From an uncultured Altererythrobacter sp. (GTDB lineage: Bacteria; Pseudomonadota; Alphaproteobacteria; Sphingomonadales; Sphingomonadaceae), in contig CAJXJY010000010.1 of NCBI GenBank assembly GCA_913055875.1, positions 1 to 64,000 on the forward strand: DNA of 64,000 nt, given 5' to 3'. Positions 17,135-25,724 of the stretch are shown here, piece after piece. The notes under the pieces were generated by a model, which saw only the letters and a list, made by a program, of their open reading frames with translations, ran no database searches and had not been told where the DNA came from. Within the stretch, counting starts at the first letter, position 1. Each line of letters opens with the position of its first letter. The position numbers and the translations under genes are program-made.

Positions 17135-17878
17135 CTATCTAGCGTCTCCGCGGTCGCGATCAAGCAGCAGCTGGAACAGGATCGCGCGCACCTGTCCGTC
17201 GATCTCGCCGTCGATCTTCTCCGGCCGCCAGCGGCGCTGGAACGCCTCGACCGCCTTGTGCCCGTCGGAAACGTCGTAGCCGAAGCGTTCGAGCGCGAGG
17301 TAGAAGGCGGCATCGTTGTCGAACGGATCGCCGCGTTCGAGCTTGTCGGGGCGCGGCAGGCACAGCCCGTATTCGGCCAGCCGGTCCCACGGGAACAGCT
17401 CGCCCGGATCGATCTTGCGCGCCGGGGCGACGTCCGAATGGCCGACCACGTTGGCGCGCGGAATGTCGTAGTCCTTCACGACCCGCGCCACCAGCGGCAC
17501 CAGCGCCTCGAACTGCGCCTCGTTGAATTCGCGGTAGCCGTATTTGTGGCCCGGATGATCGAGCTCGATTCCCACGCTGGCCGAGTTCACGTCCTTGTGC
17601 CCGCGCCAGTAGGACACCCCCGCATGCCAGGCGCGCTTGTCCTCGGGCACCAGCCGGATCACCTCGCCCTGCTCCCCGATCAGGTAATGCGCAGAAACCT
17701 TGGCCTCCGGATCGCACAGCCGCTCGATCGCGAAGCCCTTGTCCTCCATCTCGGTGTAGTGGATCACCACCATCGAGATGGGCAGCGCGCGCTCGTCGTG
17801 ATTGGGCGACAGGATTTCGCGGTCGACCAGCTCGTCGCCGCTGCGCGGCAGGCCGGCCCCGAGTTCCTCGGGATTCAC
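17135..17878 (-). CDS. N-acetylmuramoyl-L-alanine amidase, AmpD-like with peptidoglycan-binding domain
   Basis: Zinc amidase cleaving the bond between MurNAc and L-Ala in muropeptides. The 247 residues contain the zinc ligands in MVVIHYTE (His near residue 39), the central GIELDHPGH segment and GHSDVAPARKIDPG, all of the amidase_2 fold. A C-terminal peptidoglycan-binding helix bundle follows (about 190-245, with AVEAFQRRWRPEKIDGEID). No signal peptide is seen, so it is probably cytoplasmic and acts in recycling. The GTG start overlaps the chpT stop (GTGA). The coding frame stays open into chpT, but that part is a shadow of chpT. Confidence 0.88.
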   Translation of the reverse strand: MNPEELGAGLPRSGDELVDREILSPNHDERALPISMVVIHYTEMEDKGFAIERLCDPEAKVSAHYLIGEQGEVIRLVPEDKRAWHAGVSYWRGHKDVNSASVGIELDHPGHKYGYREFNEAQFEALVPLVARVVKDYDIPRANVVGHSDVAPARKIDPGELFPWDRLAEYGLCLPRPDKLERGDPFDNDAAFYLALERFGYDVSDGHKAVEAFQRRWRPEKIDGEIDGQVRAILFQLLLDRDRGDAR

Positions 17879-18534
17879 CCGATCATCCCCTCGGGCTGCG
17901 GCAGCACCGCGCCGAGGATCAGCGCCTCGTCCGAGAGCTGGTATTGCAGCCCGCCGCCCGCCTGTTCGGCGAGCAGCGACAGCATGTGCGCGGGCGCGGT
18001 GCGGCTGGTCAGGTCGGATGCCGAGAGCTCGCCCTGCAGCGCGCGGCCGACCGTATCGTCGAAACCGATCTTGGGCCCGGTCGCGCGGACCACGATCTCG
18101 TGCGCCCCGTCGCGCGCCTCGACCCCGATATCGAGCGTGCCACCGCGCACCAGCGCATCGAGCCCGATCTGCGCGAAATTGAGCAGCACCTTGACCGCCG
18201 GCTTGGGCAGTTTCTGCTCGTCGAGCGCCCAGTTGACGGTGATCCGCTTGGCATCGCCGACCAGCGCCTCGATCAGCGCTTTCGGCTCGGCCACCTCGAC
18301 CATTTCGCCGAATCCGCCCGCCGCGCCGAAGGCGAGACGGAAGAATTTGAGCTTGTCGGTGCTGATCTTGGCGCTCTGTTCGAGCAGCTCGAAACAGCGC
18401 TGGCGCATTTCGGGGTCGTTCTCGCTGGCGAGCAGTTCGAGCCCGTTGCTGAGCGCGCCGACCGGCGAGAGCATGTCGTGGCACAGCCGCGAACAGAGCA
18501 GCGTGGCGAGGTCGATGGCGTCGTTCTGGTTCAT
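17875..18534 (-). CDS. chpT: Histidine phosphotransferase ChpT
   Basis: Phosphorelay protein that passes phosphate from CckA to CtrA and CpdR in alphaproteobacterial cell-cycle control. The 219 residues show the DHp-like helix with the phosphorylated His in LLCSRLCHDMLSPVGAL (His19), followed by a degenerate HATPase-like domain with FAQIGLDAL. The length is normal. It sits upstream of, and is coupled to, the amidase gene, a pairing that also occurs in other sphingomonads. CckA and CtrA themselves are not in the window. Confidence 0.9.
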   Translation of the reverse strand: MNQNDAIDLATLLCSRLCHDMLSPVGALSNGLELLASENDPEMRQRCFELLEQSAKISTDKLKFFRLAFGAAGGFGEMVEVAEPKALIEALVGDAKRITVNWALDEQKLPKPAVKVLLNFAQIGLDALVRGGTLDIGVEARDGAHEIVVRATGPKIGFDDTVGRALQGELSASDLTSRTAPAHMLSLLAEQAGGGLQYQLSDEALILGAVLPQPEGMIG

Positions 18535-18661
18535 CGGTAAAGAGCAATATCCCGAGACATGGACCGCTTGTTACACGGTCCTAGGGCAAAAAACCGCCCC
18601 CGCCACCCGGGATGCGATATCGGTCCCCGGATATGCGGTGCGGCGAGAGGCATGGGCCAGC

Positions 18662-19054
18662 TTAGGCGTCGGCGACGGTGTAGGAAAGCGGCGAAAAGCC
18701 GGTCTTTGCGTCGCGCCACAGGGTTACGTCGTTTCCGGCGACGATCGCCCAGATCCGTCCGTCTCCCGTAGCCTGCGCGCGATCGGTGGCGGAGGGCTCG
18801 CTGCGGCCATTCGGGTGCGAGTGGTAATAGCCGAGGATTTGCGGCCCGCCCTCCCGCGCCGAGCGATGGGCGTCGACCAACGCCTGCGGATCGATCTCGA
18901 ACCGGCGCGCGGGGTCGGGGTGAACATTTCGCGCTGGGCGGATCGCGGCGATGCGATAACCCGCGCCGAGCAGAATGCCGCAGCATTCGTGCGGGTGGGC
19001 ACGGGCGGCTTCGGCGTGCAAGCATGATAGACATTCACTCGAAATCGTAATCAC
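18662..19054 (-). CDS. JAMM/Mov34-MPN (M67) family metallopeptidase
   Basis: Small zinc isopeptidase-like protein of 130 residues. The full JAMM signature is present: Glu23 in HECCGILLG, then HSHPNGRSEPSATD, which gives two His and the Asp as zinc ligands. Bacterial members process small ubiquitin-like or sulfur-carrier proteins, or act on Cys/molybdopterin pathways; no such partner is adjacent, so the substrate is unknown. It is 127 bp upstream of chpT on the same strand and divergent from rluD. Confidence 0.85.
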   Translation of the reverse strand: MITISSECLSCLHAEAARAHPHECCGILLGAGYRIAAIRPARNVHPDPARRFEIDPQALVDAHRSAREGGPQILGYYHSHPNGRSEPSATDRAQATGDGRIWAIVAGNDVTLWRDAKTGFSPLSYTVADA

Positions 19055-19066
19055 CCGACACCCCTA

Positions 19067-19099
19067 CCCCGTTCGCCCTGAGCTTGTCGAAGGGCTGCC
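19067..19099. repeat. Family D palindrome half (CGTTCGCCCTGAGC)
   Basis: CCGTTCGCCCTGAGCTTGTC followed by GAAGGGC lies in the 66-bp gap between the M67 gene and rluD. It is one arm of the element seen in full at 33950-34021. Confidence 0.6.
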
Positions 19100-19120
19100 T
19101 TTTCTTCTAGCGCACGAACC

Positions 19121-20065
19121 GTGCCGATACCCGAAACCATTTCCGGAACCCTCCCCGGCAATCTCCGCCTCGACAAGGCGCTGGCCGATGCCTCGGGTCT
19201 GTCGCGCGAGCGGGTGAAAGCGTTGCTGTCCGAAGGTGCGGTTACGGTCGACGGGCGAACCGCGACGTCCGCCTCGGGCAAGACCGCGGGCGGCGAGCAA
19301 TTCACCATCGCCCTCCCCCCGCCCGACGAACCGCAAGCGCAGCCACAGGACATCCCGCTCGCCATCGCGTTCGAGGACGAGCACCTGATCGTGGTGAACA
19401 AACCCGCCGGGATGGTGGTCCACCCGGCGGCGGGCAATCCGGACGGGACGCTGGTCAACGCGCTGCTGCACCATTGCCGCGGCCAGCTGTCGGGAATCGG
19501 CGGAGTCGCGCGCCCCGGCATCGTCCACCGGATCGACAAGGATACTTCCGGTTTGCTGGTCGCTGCAAAAACTACTGCGGCGCATGAGGGGCTGGCGAAA
19601 CAGTTCGCCGACCACTCGATCATGCGGCGCTACCTGGCGGTCTGCGGCGGCCATCCGAACCCGCCCGAAGGCACCGTTTCGGGCCGGATCGGACGCTCGG
19701 ATCGCAACCGCAAGAAGATGGCCGTGCTGCCCGACGATTCGACGCGCGGCAAGCACGCTGTCACGCATTATCGCACGCTAGAAAAACTCAACGATTGCAG
19801 CCTGTTGGAATGCCAGCTCGAAACCGGGCGGACGCATCAGGTGCGCGTTCACTGCGCGTCAATAGGTCATGCGCTATTGGGAGATCCTGTCTATGGCCGC
19901 ACTCCCAAACCGCTACGCCCGCTCATCCAGCGGATCGGTTTCGCCCGCCAGGCGCTGCATGCGGCCGCACTCGGTTTCGATCACCCGGTAACCGGCGAAA
20001 AATGCGAATTTCACGCCGATCTACCCGCCGACATGCAGGAACTTATCGACGAAACCGCTCGTTGA
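19121..20065 (+). CDS. rluD: 23S rRNA pseudouridine synthase RluD
   Basis: Isomerises uridines of helix 69 of 23S rRNA (1911, 1915, 1917 in E. coli). The 314 residues contain an N-terminal S4 RNA-binding domain (LRLDKALADASGLSRERVKA, 15-34) and the RluA-family catalytic motif HRIDKDTSGLL with the essential Asp. Segments ETGRTHQVRVH and GDPVYG also belong to the family. The start is GTG at 19121; it gives the normal short N-terminus. Next gene downstream is rpoH, 121 bp away, with its own apparent promoter. Confidence 0.93.
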   Translation: MPIPETISGTLPGNLRLDKALADASGLSRERVKALLSEGAVTVDGRTATSASGKTAGGEQFTIALPPPDEPQAQPQDIPLAIAFEDEHLIVVNKPAGMVVHPAAGNPDGTLVNALLHHCRGQLSGIGGVARPGIVHRIDKDTSGLLVAAKTTAAHEGLAKQFADHSIMRRYLAVCGGHPNPPEGTVSGRIGRSDRNRKKMAVLPDDSTRGKHAVTHYRTLEKLNDCSLLECQLETGRTHQVRVHCASIGHALLGDPVYGRTPKPLRPLIQRIGFARQALHAAALGFDHPVTGEKCEFHADLPADMQELIDETAR

Positions 20066-20080
20066 AATCGATGAATGGCA

Positions 20081-20109
20081 CTGCAAAAGCGCGCGCAGTG
20101 CGCTATATG
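20081..20109 (+). promoter_or_regulatory. Candidate vegetative promoter of rpoH
   Basis: CTGCAA (20081-20086) and TATATG (20104-20109) are 17 bp apart, 78 bp before the rpoH GTG. The spacing is ideal, the -35 match is moderate. It is predicted from sequence alone. Confidence 0.35.
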
Positions 20110-20186
20110 GAAGAACGTGGCCCGAAAGACCGGATGCCCATCAGGGGTCCGGCGAGAGAGGTCGACGCAGAAAGGTTAGGGAAGAC

Positions 20187-21092
20187 GTGAGCAATAACAA
20201 GGCATTGAGCGTACCTGCGCTCGGCGGTGAGCAGAGCCTCAACCGCTATCTCTCCGAAATCAAGAAATTCCCCGTGCTGACGCAGGAGCAGGAATACATG
20301 CTCGCCAAGCGTTACGAGGAGCACGAGGACCCCGAGGCCGCCGCGCAGCTGGTCACCTCGCATCTGCGCCTCGTGGCGAAGATCGCGATGGGCTATCGCG
20401 GCTACGGCCTGCCCGTCAGCGACCTCATTTCCGAAGGCAATGTCGGGCTGATGCAGGGCGTGAAGAAGTTCGAGGCCGATCGCGGCTTCCGCCTCGCGAC
20501 CTATGCGATGTGGTGGATCAAGGCCTCGATCCAGGAATTCATCCTGCGCAGCTGGAGCCTCGTCAAGATGGGCACCACCGCGGCGCAGAAGAAGCTGTTC
20601 TTCAACCTTCGCCGGATGAAGAAGCAGCTCGAAGCCTACGAAGACAGCGACCTCCATCCCGACGACGTCGCCAAGATCGCGTCCGATCTCGGCGTGCCCG
20701 AGCAGGAAGTGGTCAACATGAACCGGCGCATGATGATGGGCGGCGACGGCTCGCTCAACGTACCCATGCGCAACGGCGAAGAAGGCTCGGGCCAGTGGCT
20801 CGACTGGCTGACCGACGACCGCCCGCTGCAGGACGAGACCGTCGCCGACGCCGAAGAGGCCGAAGTCCGCCACGACATGCTGGTCGAGGCGATGGACAGC
20901 CTCAACGACCGCGAGAAGCATATCCTCACCGAGCGGCGGTTGACCGAGAACCCGCAGACGCTCGAGGAGCTGTCGCAGGTCTACGATGTCAGCCGCGAGC
21001 GCATCCGCCAGATCGAGGTCCGCGCGTTCGAGAAGCTGCAGAAGGCGATGAAGACGATCGCCGGCGAAAGGCTGATGCCCGGAGTCGCCTGA
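20187..21092 (+). CDS. rpoH: Heat-shock sigma factor RpoH (sigma-32)
   Basis: Directs RNA polymerase to heat-shock promoters. The 301 residues show region 2 (RLVAKIAMGYRGYGLPVSDL, then GLMQGVKKFE and FRLATYAMWWIKASIQEFIL), the RpoH box (QKKLFFNLRR, near 131-140) that distinguishes sigma-32 from RpoD, and region 4 (LEELSQVYDVSRERIRQIE). GTG 20187 is preferred: the AAGGTTAGGG stretch just upstream supplies a ribosome-binding site and the protein starts MSNNKALSVPALGGEQSLNR as in relatives. ClpX and ClpP, likely targets, are encoded 7-9 kb away. Confidence 0.96.
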   Translation: MSNNKALSVPALGGEQSLNRYLSEIKKFPVLTQEQEYMLAKRYEEHEDPEAAAQLVTSHLRLVAKIAMGYRGYGLPVSDLISEGNVGLMQGVKKFEADRGFRLATYAMWWIKASIQEFILRSWSLVKMGTTAAQKKLFFNLRRMKKQLEAYEDSDLHPDDVAKIASDLGVPEQEVVNMNRRMMMGGDGSLNVPMRNGEEGSGQWLDWLTDDRPLQDETVADAEEAEVRHDMLVEAMDSLNDREKHILTERRLTENPQTLEELSQVYDVSRERIRQIEVRAFEKLQKAMKTIAGERLMPGVA

Positions 21093-21129
21093 CGAGTCGC
21101 CTGACGGCACCGACAATAGATCACCGAGC

Positions 21130-21160
21130 GGGCCCTCGCCGTCATGGCGGGGGCCCTTTT
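21130..21160 (+). terminator. Rho-independent terminator of rpoH
   Basis: GGGCCCTCGCC and GGCGGGGGCCC form an 11-bp stem (one wobble) with a five-base loop, followed by TTTT. It ends 68 bp after the rpoH stop. Confidence 0.85.
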
Positions 21161-21176
21161 CGTATCCGGCGTATCC

Positions 21177-21328
21177 AATCCTCCCCATCGTCTTGCGATG
21201 GGGAGGGGGACCATCCGTCAGGATGGTGGAGGGGCCTTCGCGCGACCTCTGCCGTTTCGCCCCGGCCCCTCCGTCAACCGCTTGCAGCGGCTGCCACCTC
21301 CCCATCGCAAGTCGATGGGGAGGATCTA
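21177..21328. repeat. Family E palindromic element (CCTCCCCATCG type)
   Basis: ATCCTCCCCATCG and CGATGGGGAGGAT bracket an imperfect palindrome. It contains CCATCCGTCAGGATGG, GGAGGGGCC and its inverse GGCCCCTCC, and CCGCTTGCAGCGG. Related elements lie at 37838-37991 and inside valS. It fills the gap between the rpoH terminator and the end of the convergent regulator gene. Confidence 0.75.
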
Positions 21329-22072
21329 ACGCCGCAACCGGCAGAAATCCTGCGTCAGCGCGGTGTCGAGGATTTCGCGATAGCTGCGAACCGGCTTGTC
21401 GTCCGCGCGGATCAGGCCGAAGCGGGCCTCGGGCAATTGCTCGATCGGGACCAGCGCGACGGGGCTCGATACCGGTACCAGTTGCGAACCGTGGCCGACC
21501 TGCAACGTCGAGAGCAGGCCGAACATGCGCTGGTCGCGCGTGGCCCGCCCGAGTATCGTCATCCGGTACTGCCCCGCCTCGCCGGTGACGAGATAGACGT
21601 GTCCCGACAGGTGCGGCATCGAAACGAAGCCGGCCTGTTCGAAGCATGAATCGAGCCGCTCGCTCTCGGCGAAGACCAGATGCCCCTTGGCGCGGCTCCA
21701 GCGGATTTCGGTGCGGTAGGCGTAGATCGCGCCCTCCTCGCCGAAACTGGCGCGCAGGGTCAGATATTCGCCCTCGATCCATTGCACGGCGGGGCGGGCG
21801 TAGGAGCCCATCTCGGGCGGGGCGAGCGCGGGGACGGCGGGATCGGGCCGGGGCTGCTCGCGCAGCGAAGAACCGAGCGCCTCCTCGAGCCGGACGATCG
21901 TCGCGAGCGTGAACGGGCGGCGGCCCGACAGCGCCTTCTCCAGCGTCGAGATGCTGAGGCGTGCGGTCTCGGCGAGGCCCTGGCGCGAGATACGCCGCCG
22001 GGCGATCTCTTCGCGCAGCCTGAAGGCGACCGCCTCGTTGTCGAATTCGCATTGCAGTGCCGCCAGCCCCAT
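21326..22072 (-). CDS. XRE-family helix-turn-helix transcriptional regulator
   Basis: DNA-binding regulator of 248 residues. An N-terminal Cro/C1-type HTH spans about 14-70 (ISRQGLAETARLSISTLEKALSGRRPF and the following helix). The rest is an uncharacterised ligand-type domain with IEGEYLTLRASF and SGHVYLVTG. ATG 22072 is chosen over an upstream in-frame ATG because of the very strong AGGAGGAA ribosome-binding site just before it. It diverges from the sortase-target gene, so it may regulate that operon; a perfect palindrome lies between. Effector unknown. Confidence 0.8.
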   Translation of the reverse strand: MGLAALQCEFDNEAVAFRLREEIARRRISRQGLAETARLSISTLEKALSGRRPFTLATIVRLEEALGSSLREQPRPDPAVPALAPPEMGSYARPAVQWIEGEYLTLRASFGEEGAIYAYRTEIRWSRAKGHLVFAESERLDSCFEQAGFVSMPHLSGHVYLVTGEAGQYRMTILGRATRDQRMFGLLSTLQVGHGSQLVPVSSPVALVPIEQLPEARFGLIRADDKPVRSYREILDTALTQDFCRLRR

Positions 22073-22189
22073 CGGTTCCTCCTCGCGTTCCGCACGGTTC
22101 CGCACAGAACCGCACATTTCCGTCCTCCCGTCCCCGCGAGCGGCTGAAATCGGCCATTCTTGCCCGTGGCGCTCCGCCCGTCTCGCTCG

Positions 22190-22200
22190 GTATCGGATAC
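22190..22200. promoter_or_regulatory. Palindrome GTATC-G-GATAC, candidate operator
   Basis: A perfect 11-bp palindrome lies in the 154-bp divergent region between the XRE regulator and the sortase-target gene, 27 bp before the latter's start. Being a regulator target is a guess from position. Confidence 0.25.
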
Positions 22201-22226
22201 GGAAAGTGAGATGAACGGAGGCTTAC

Positions 22227-24356
22227 ATGCGACGAATTGCTTCGATCGACCCTCGCAACCTGCTTGCGGCGCTGCTGATTTCCGCGCTCGGAATCGCGCT
22301 GGCGGCATCCGCCTCGATGCTGTCGGCGCGCGGCGAGGAGGCCGCCGATCCGTTCGCAAACGGCGGGCTGATCCTGCGCGAGAAGGGCGTCGCTACCGAA
22401 ATGCCCGCGATGCGGCTCGGGACCGATATCGTCGCCAAAGTCGCCGGCCAGACCGCGCGCGTCACCGTAACGCAGGCGTTCCGCAACACTTCGGACAAGT
22501 GGATGGAGGCGACCTATCTCTACCCGCTGCCCGACGACGGGGCGGTCGATACGCTTGCCATGGTGGTCGGGCAGCGCGTGTTTCGTGGCAGGATCAAGCC
22601 GCGGGAGGAGGCGCGCGAAATCTACGAGCAGGCCAAGGCCGAGGGGAAGAAGGCGGGCCTCGTCGAACAGGCGCGGCCCAACATGTTCCGCAATTCGATC
22701 GCCAATGTCGGGCCGGGCGAGACGGTGCTGGTGCAGATCGAATTCCAGGCCCCGGTGCGCCAGGTCGCGGGCGACTATGCGCTGCGGCTGCCGCTGGTGG
22801 TCGGCCCGCGCTACGTGCCGCCGCATTCGCTGACGACGGCGAGCGGACGGCCGAGCGGCGAGGCGCTGGCCGACGCGGCCGACGTCACCGCTCCCACCGC
22901 GCATCCGAAGCTGGGCGAAATGCTCAACCCGGTCTCGATCAGCGTCGAGCTCGATCCCGGCTTCGTGCCCGAAGGGATCGCCAGCCCCTATCACCGGGTC
23001 ACCGTCGCGCGCGGCAAGGGCGCGGCGCGGATCGTCACGCTGACCGACGGCGAGGTGCCGGCCAACCGCGACTTCGAACTCAGCTGGAGCGCGCCGGGCA
23101 AGGCGCCGCTGCTCGGCCTGTTCCGCCAGCGCCACGGCGAGCTCGATTACGTCATGGCGACGATCACCCCGCCTTCGCTCGGCCCGGCCGGCGAAGTGCC
23201 GCCGCGCGAGATGATCTTCGTGATCGACAATTCGGGCTCGATGGCGGGCGATTCGATCGTCGCCGCGCGCGAAAGCCTGCTCTACGCGCTCGGCACGCTG
23301 CGCCCGCAGGACCGCTTCAACATCATCCGCTTCGACGACACCATGACGCAGCTGTTCGACGAGGCGGTGCCCGCCACCGGCGAGCAGCTCGCAACGGCCC
23401 GGCGCTACACTGCGGGGCTCGATGCGGAAGGCGGCACCGAGATGCTGCCCGCGCTGAAGGCGGCGCTGGTCGACAGCCGGCAGAAGGACGACGGGTCGCT
23501 GCGGCAAATTGTCTTCCTGACCGACGGATCGCTGTCGAACGAAGCCGAGATGATGGCCGAGATCGCGCGCAATCGCGGCAGGAGCCGGGTGTTCATGGTC
23601 GGGATCGGTTCGGCCCCGAATACCTACCTCATGCGGCGCATGGCCGAGGCGGGGCGCGGCACCTTCACCCATGTCGGGTGGGAGGACGAGGCCGAAGCGA
23701 AGATGCAGGCGCTGCTCGACCGGCTCTCGGCCCCCGTCGCGAGCAATTTGAAGGCAAGCGTCGAGGGTGGCAATCTCGATCTCGCGCCGCGCGATCTGCC
23801 CGATCTCTATGCCGGCGAACCGCTGGTGCTGCTCGGGCGCACGCGCCGTCTCGAAGGCACGCTGACCGTCACCGGCACGATCGCGGGCAGGGAATGGCGC
23901 CGCAGCATCGATCTGGCCGACGCCGGCGCCAGCGACACCGTCGCCCGTCTGTGGGCCTCGCGCCGCATCGCCGAGGTCGAGGCGCAGCGCTGGTCGGGCG
24001 AGCTCGAACACGACCTCGCCGACATGGCGGTGGAGGAGCTGGGGATGGATTTCCACCTCGTCACCACCCGCACCAGCCTGATCGCGCTCGACGAGACGCC
24101 GAGCCGCCCCAGGGGCGCGACGCTGACGCTCGAGGAGCTGCCGCTGCTGCTCCCGGCGGGATGGGATTTCGATCACCTGTTCGGCGAACAGAACGCCGGC
24201 GCCGCCAGCGTCGATCCCGATGCGGCGCAGGACGAGCCGCTCGAACTGCCCGAGACGGCGACCGGCTTCATGGCACCGTTGCAACAGGGCCTGGCGCTGC
24301 TCGCGCTCGGCCTCGTCGCGCTCGCCTGGCGGCGCCGCAGGGTCGCAAGGGCGTGA
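22227..24356 (+). CDS. Sortase target protein with VIT and VWA domains (TIGR03788 type)
   Basis: Envelope protein of 709 residues. A signal/membrane segment (about 11-34) is followed by a VIT domain (about 45-175, VTVTQAFRNTSDKWMEATYLYPLP). A von Willebrand A domain with an intact MIDAS motif DNSGS comes next (IFVIDNSGSMAGDSI, near 332-346). Near the C-terminus is the sorting signal LPETATG (674-680), then a hydrophobic helix and an Arg-rich tail RRRRVARA. This is the arrangement of marine proteobacterial sortase targets. It is the only visible substrate of the sortase encoded by the overlapping next gene. GGAGG ribosome-binding site just upstream. Confidence 0.92.
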   Translation: MRRIASIDPRNLLAALLISALGIALAASASMLSARGEEAADPFANGGLILREKGVATEMPAMRLGTDIVAKVAGQTARVTVTQAFRNTSDKWMEATYLYPLPDDGAVDTLAMVVGQRVFRGRIKPREEAREIYEQAKAEGKKAGLVEQARPNMFRNSIANVGPGETVLVQIEFQAPVRQVAGDYALRLPLVVGPRYVPPHSLTTASGRPSGEALADAADVTAPTAHPKLGEMLNPVSISVELDPGFVPEGIASPYHRVTVARGKGAARIVTLTDGEVPANRDFELSWSAPGKAPLLGLFRQRHGELDYVMATITPPSLGPAGEVPPREMIFVIDNSGSMAGDSIVAARESLLYALGTLRPQDRFNIIRFDDTMTQLFDEAVPATGEQLATARRYTAGLDAEGGTEMLPALKAALVDSRQKDDGSLRQIVFLTDGSLSNEAEMMAEIARNRGRSRVFMVGIGSAPNTYLMRRMAEAGRGTFTHVGWEDEAEAKMQALLDRLSAPVASNLKASVEGGNLDLAPRDLPDLYAGEPLVLLGRTRRLEGTLTVTGTIAGREWRRSIDLADAGASDTVARLWASRRIAEVEAQRWSGELEHDLADMAVEELGMDFHLVTTRTSLIALDETPSRPRGATLTLEELPLLLPAGWDFDHLFGEQNAGAASVDPDAAQDEPLELPETATGFMAPLQQGLALLALGLVALAWRRRRVARA

Positions 24357-24976
24357 GGCAGGCGGGCACCCCCGCCCGGGCCCAGGCGAAGGCCCAAGCG
24401 AAGGGAGGGCGCGGCTGGAGGCGTGCCCTCCCTCACCTGCTGCCGTGGGCGCTGGTGCTGGCGGGCGCGGCGACTGCGGCGCAGGCGGCGTGGATCCCGC
24501 TCAAGGCGCAACTGGCGCAGGTGCTGCTCGACCGCGCCTTTGCCGAGAGCGTCGAACGCGGCGAGCCGGTCAAGCCGTGGAACTGGGCCGACACCGCCCC
24601 GCTCGCGCGGGTCTCGGTCGAGCGGCTCGGCGTCGGCGAGGTGGTGCTCTCGGGCGGATCGGGCGAGGCGATGGCGTTCGGCCCGACCGCGCTGGTCGAC
24701 GGCGGACCGGCGCGCGTCACCGTGCTGGCCGCGCATCGCGACACGCATTTCCGCTTCGTGCGCGACCTGCGGGCGGGAGACGCGATCGCGCTCGAACGGA
24801 TCGACGGCAGCGTCGCGCGCTATCGCGTCCGCAGCTTGAGCACCGTGCGCTGGGACCGGTTCGCCTATCCGGCCGGCGGGAGCACGGAACTGCTCGCGCT
24901 CGCCACCTGCTATCCGTTCGACAGCGATCGCCCCGGCCCTTTGCGCAGGATCGCCTGGGCGGAACGGGTCGGCTGA
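24353..24976 (+). CDS. Class GN sortase
   Basis: Transpeptidase anchored in the inner membrane, predicted to process the LPETATG signal of the preceding protein. The 207 residues have a basic N-terminus, one helix (about 27-47), and the sortase triad: His128 in AAHRDTHF, Cys186 in LATCYPF and Arg198/199 in GPLRRIAW. GTG 24353 overlaps the TGA of the target gene, so the pair is translationally coupled. Class GN enzymes occur in Gram-negative bacteria; what the cut protein is attached to is not known. Confidence 0.92.
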   Translation: MRQAGTPARAQAKAQAKGGRGWRRALPHLLPWALVLAGAATAAQAAWIPLKAQLAQVLLDRAFAESVERGEPVKPWNWADTAPLARVSVERLGVGEVVLSGGSGEAMAFGPTALVDGGPARVTVLAAHRDTHFRFVRDLRAGDAIALERIDGSVARYRVRSLSTVRWDRFAYPAGGSTELLALATCYPFDSDRPGPLRRIAWAERVG

Positions 24977-25025
24977 GTCATCTCGGCGATTGCTAGCCCG
25001 CCCCCTTCCCCGCTAGACGCACGGC

Positions 25026-25712
25026 ATGATCCTGCGCATCGGCAAGCTCCTCGCCAAGCTCGTATTGTGGTTCATCGGCCTCAGCCTGGCGCTGGTGCTG
25101 CTGTTCAAGTTCGTGCCGCCGCCGGTGACCGCGACCATGCTGCTCGACGATGCGGTGTGGGAGAAGGGCGGTATCACCAAGGACTGGGAATCGCTCGCCA
25201 ATATCGACCGCAATCTCGTCGCGGCGGTGATCGCGGCGGAGGACGGCAAGTTCTGCAGCCACGACGGGTTCGACCGCGAGGCGATCGAGCAGGCGATGGA
25301 GCGCAACCGCCGCGGCGGACGCATCCGCGGCGGATCGACGATCAGCCAGCAGACCGCGAAGAACGTCTTCCTGTGGCAGGGCGGCGGCTATTTCAGGAAG
25401 GGGCTCGAGGCCTGGTTCACCGTCCTGATCGAGCGGATCTGGGGCAAAAGACGGATCATGGAGGTCTATCTCAACGTCGCCGAAACCGGCATCGCGACCT
25501 ACGGCGCGGAAGCGGGCGCGCAGCGCTATTTCCAGCACTCCGCCGCGCGGCTGTCGGTCAGCGAGGCCTCGCGCATGGCCGCCGCGCTTCCGCTGCCCAA
25601 GCAGCGCTCGGTGGTGAACCCGGGTGGCTTCACCCGCCGCTACGGCAACACTATCGCGGCGCGGATCGGCGTGGTCCGGCGCGACGGGCTGGACGGGTGC
25701 GTTTACCAATAA
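25026..25712 (+). CDS. mtgA: Monofunctional biosynthetic peptidoglycan transglycosylase
   Basis: Polymerises lipid II into glycan strands at the periplasmic face of the inner membrane. The 228 residues have an N-terminal membrane anchor (about 5-27) and a family 51 glycosyltransferase domain. The catalytic Glu is in AAEDGKFCSHDGFD (about 78-91), followed by GGSTISQQTAKN and the KRRIMEVYLNVAE segment. No transpeptidase domain follows, which separates it from class A PBPs. The length is typical. It stands 50 bp after the sortase gene on the same strand and may be read through from that operon. Confidence 0.94.
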   Translation: MILRIGKLLAKLVLWFIGLSLALVLLFKFVPPPVTATMLLDDAVWEKGGITKDWESLANIDRNLVAAVIAAEDGKFCSHDGFDREAIEQAMERNRRGGRIRGGSTISQQTAKNVFLWQGGGYFRKGLEAWFTVLIERIWGKRRIMEVYLNVAETGIATYGAEAGAQRYFQHSAARLSVSEASRMAAALPLPKQRSVVNPGGFTRRYGNTIAARIGVVRRDGLDGCVYQ

Positions 25713-25724
25713 GGATGCATCATA

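Noticed and set aside
17135-18547. Single 470-residue frame covering chpT and the amidase
   Set aside because: Only the last 247 residues are the amidase; the remainder shadows chpT, which has its own frame and family motifs.
20103-24284. Open frame of 1393 codons on the minus strand
   Set aside because: It covers rpoH, the XRE gene and the sortase target in shadow frames; no recognisable protein content of its own.
22160-24352. Frame joined to the sortase gene making a 938-residue protein
   Set aside because: The first part is the shadow of the VIT/VWA gene. The sortase starts at GTG 24353.
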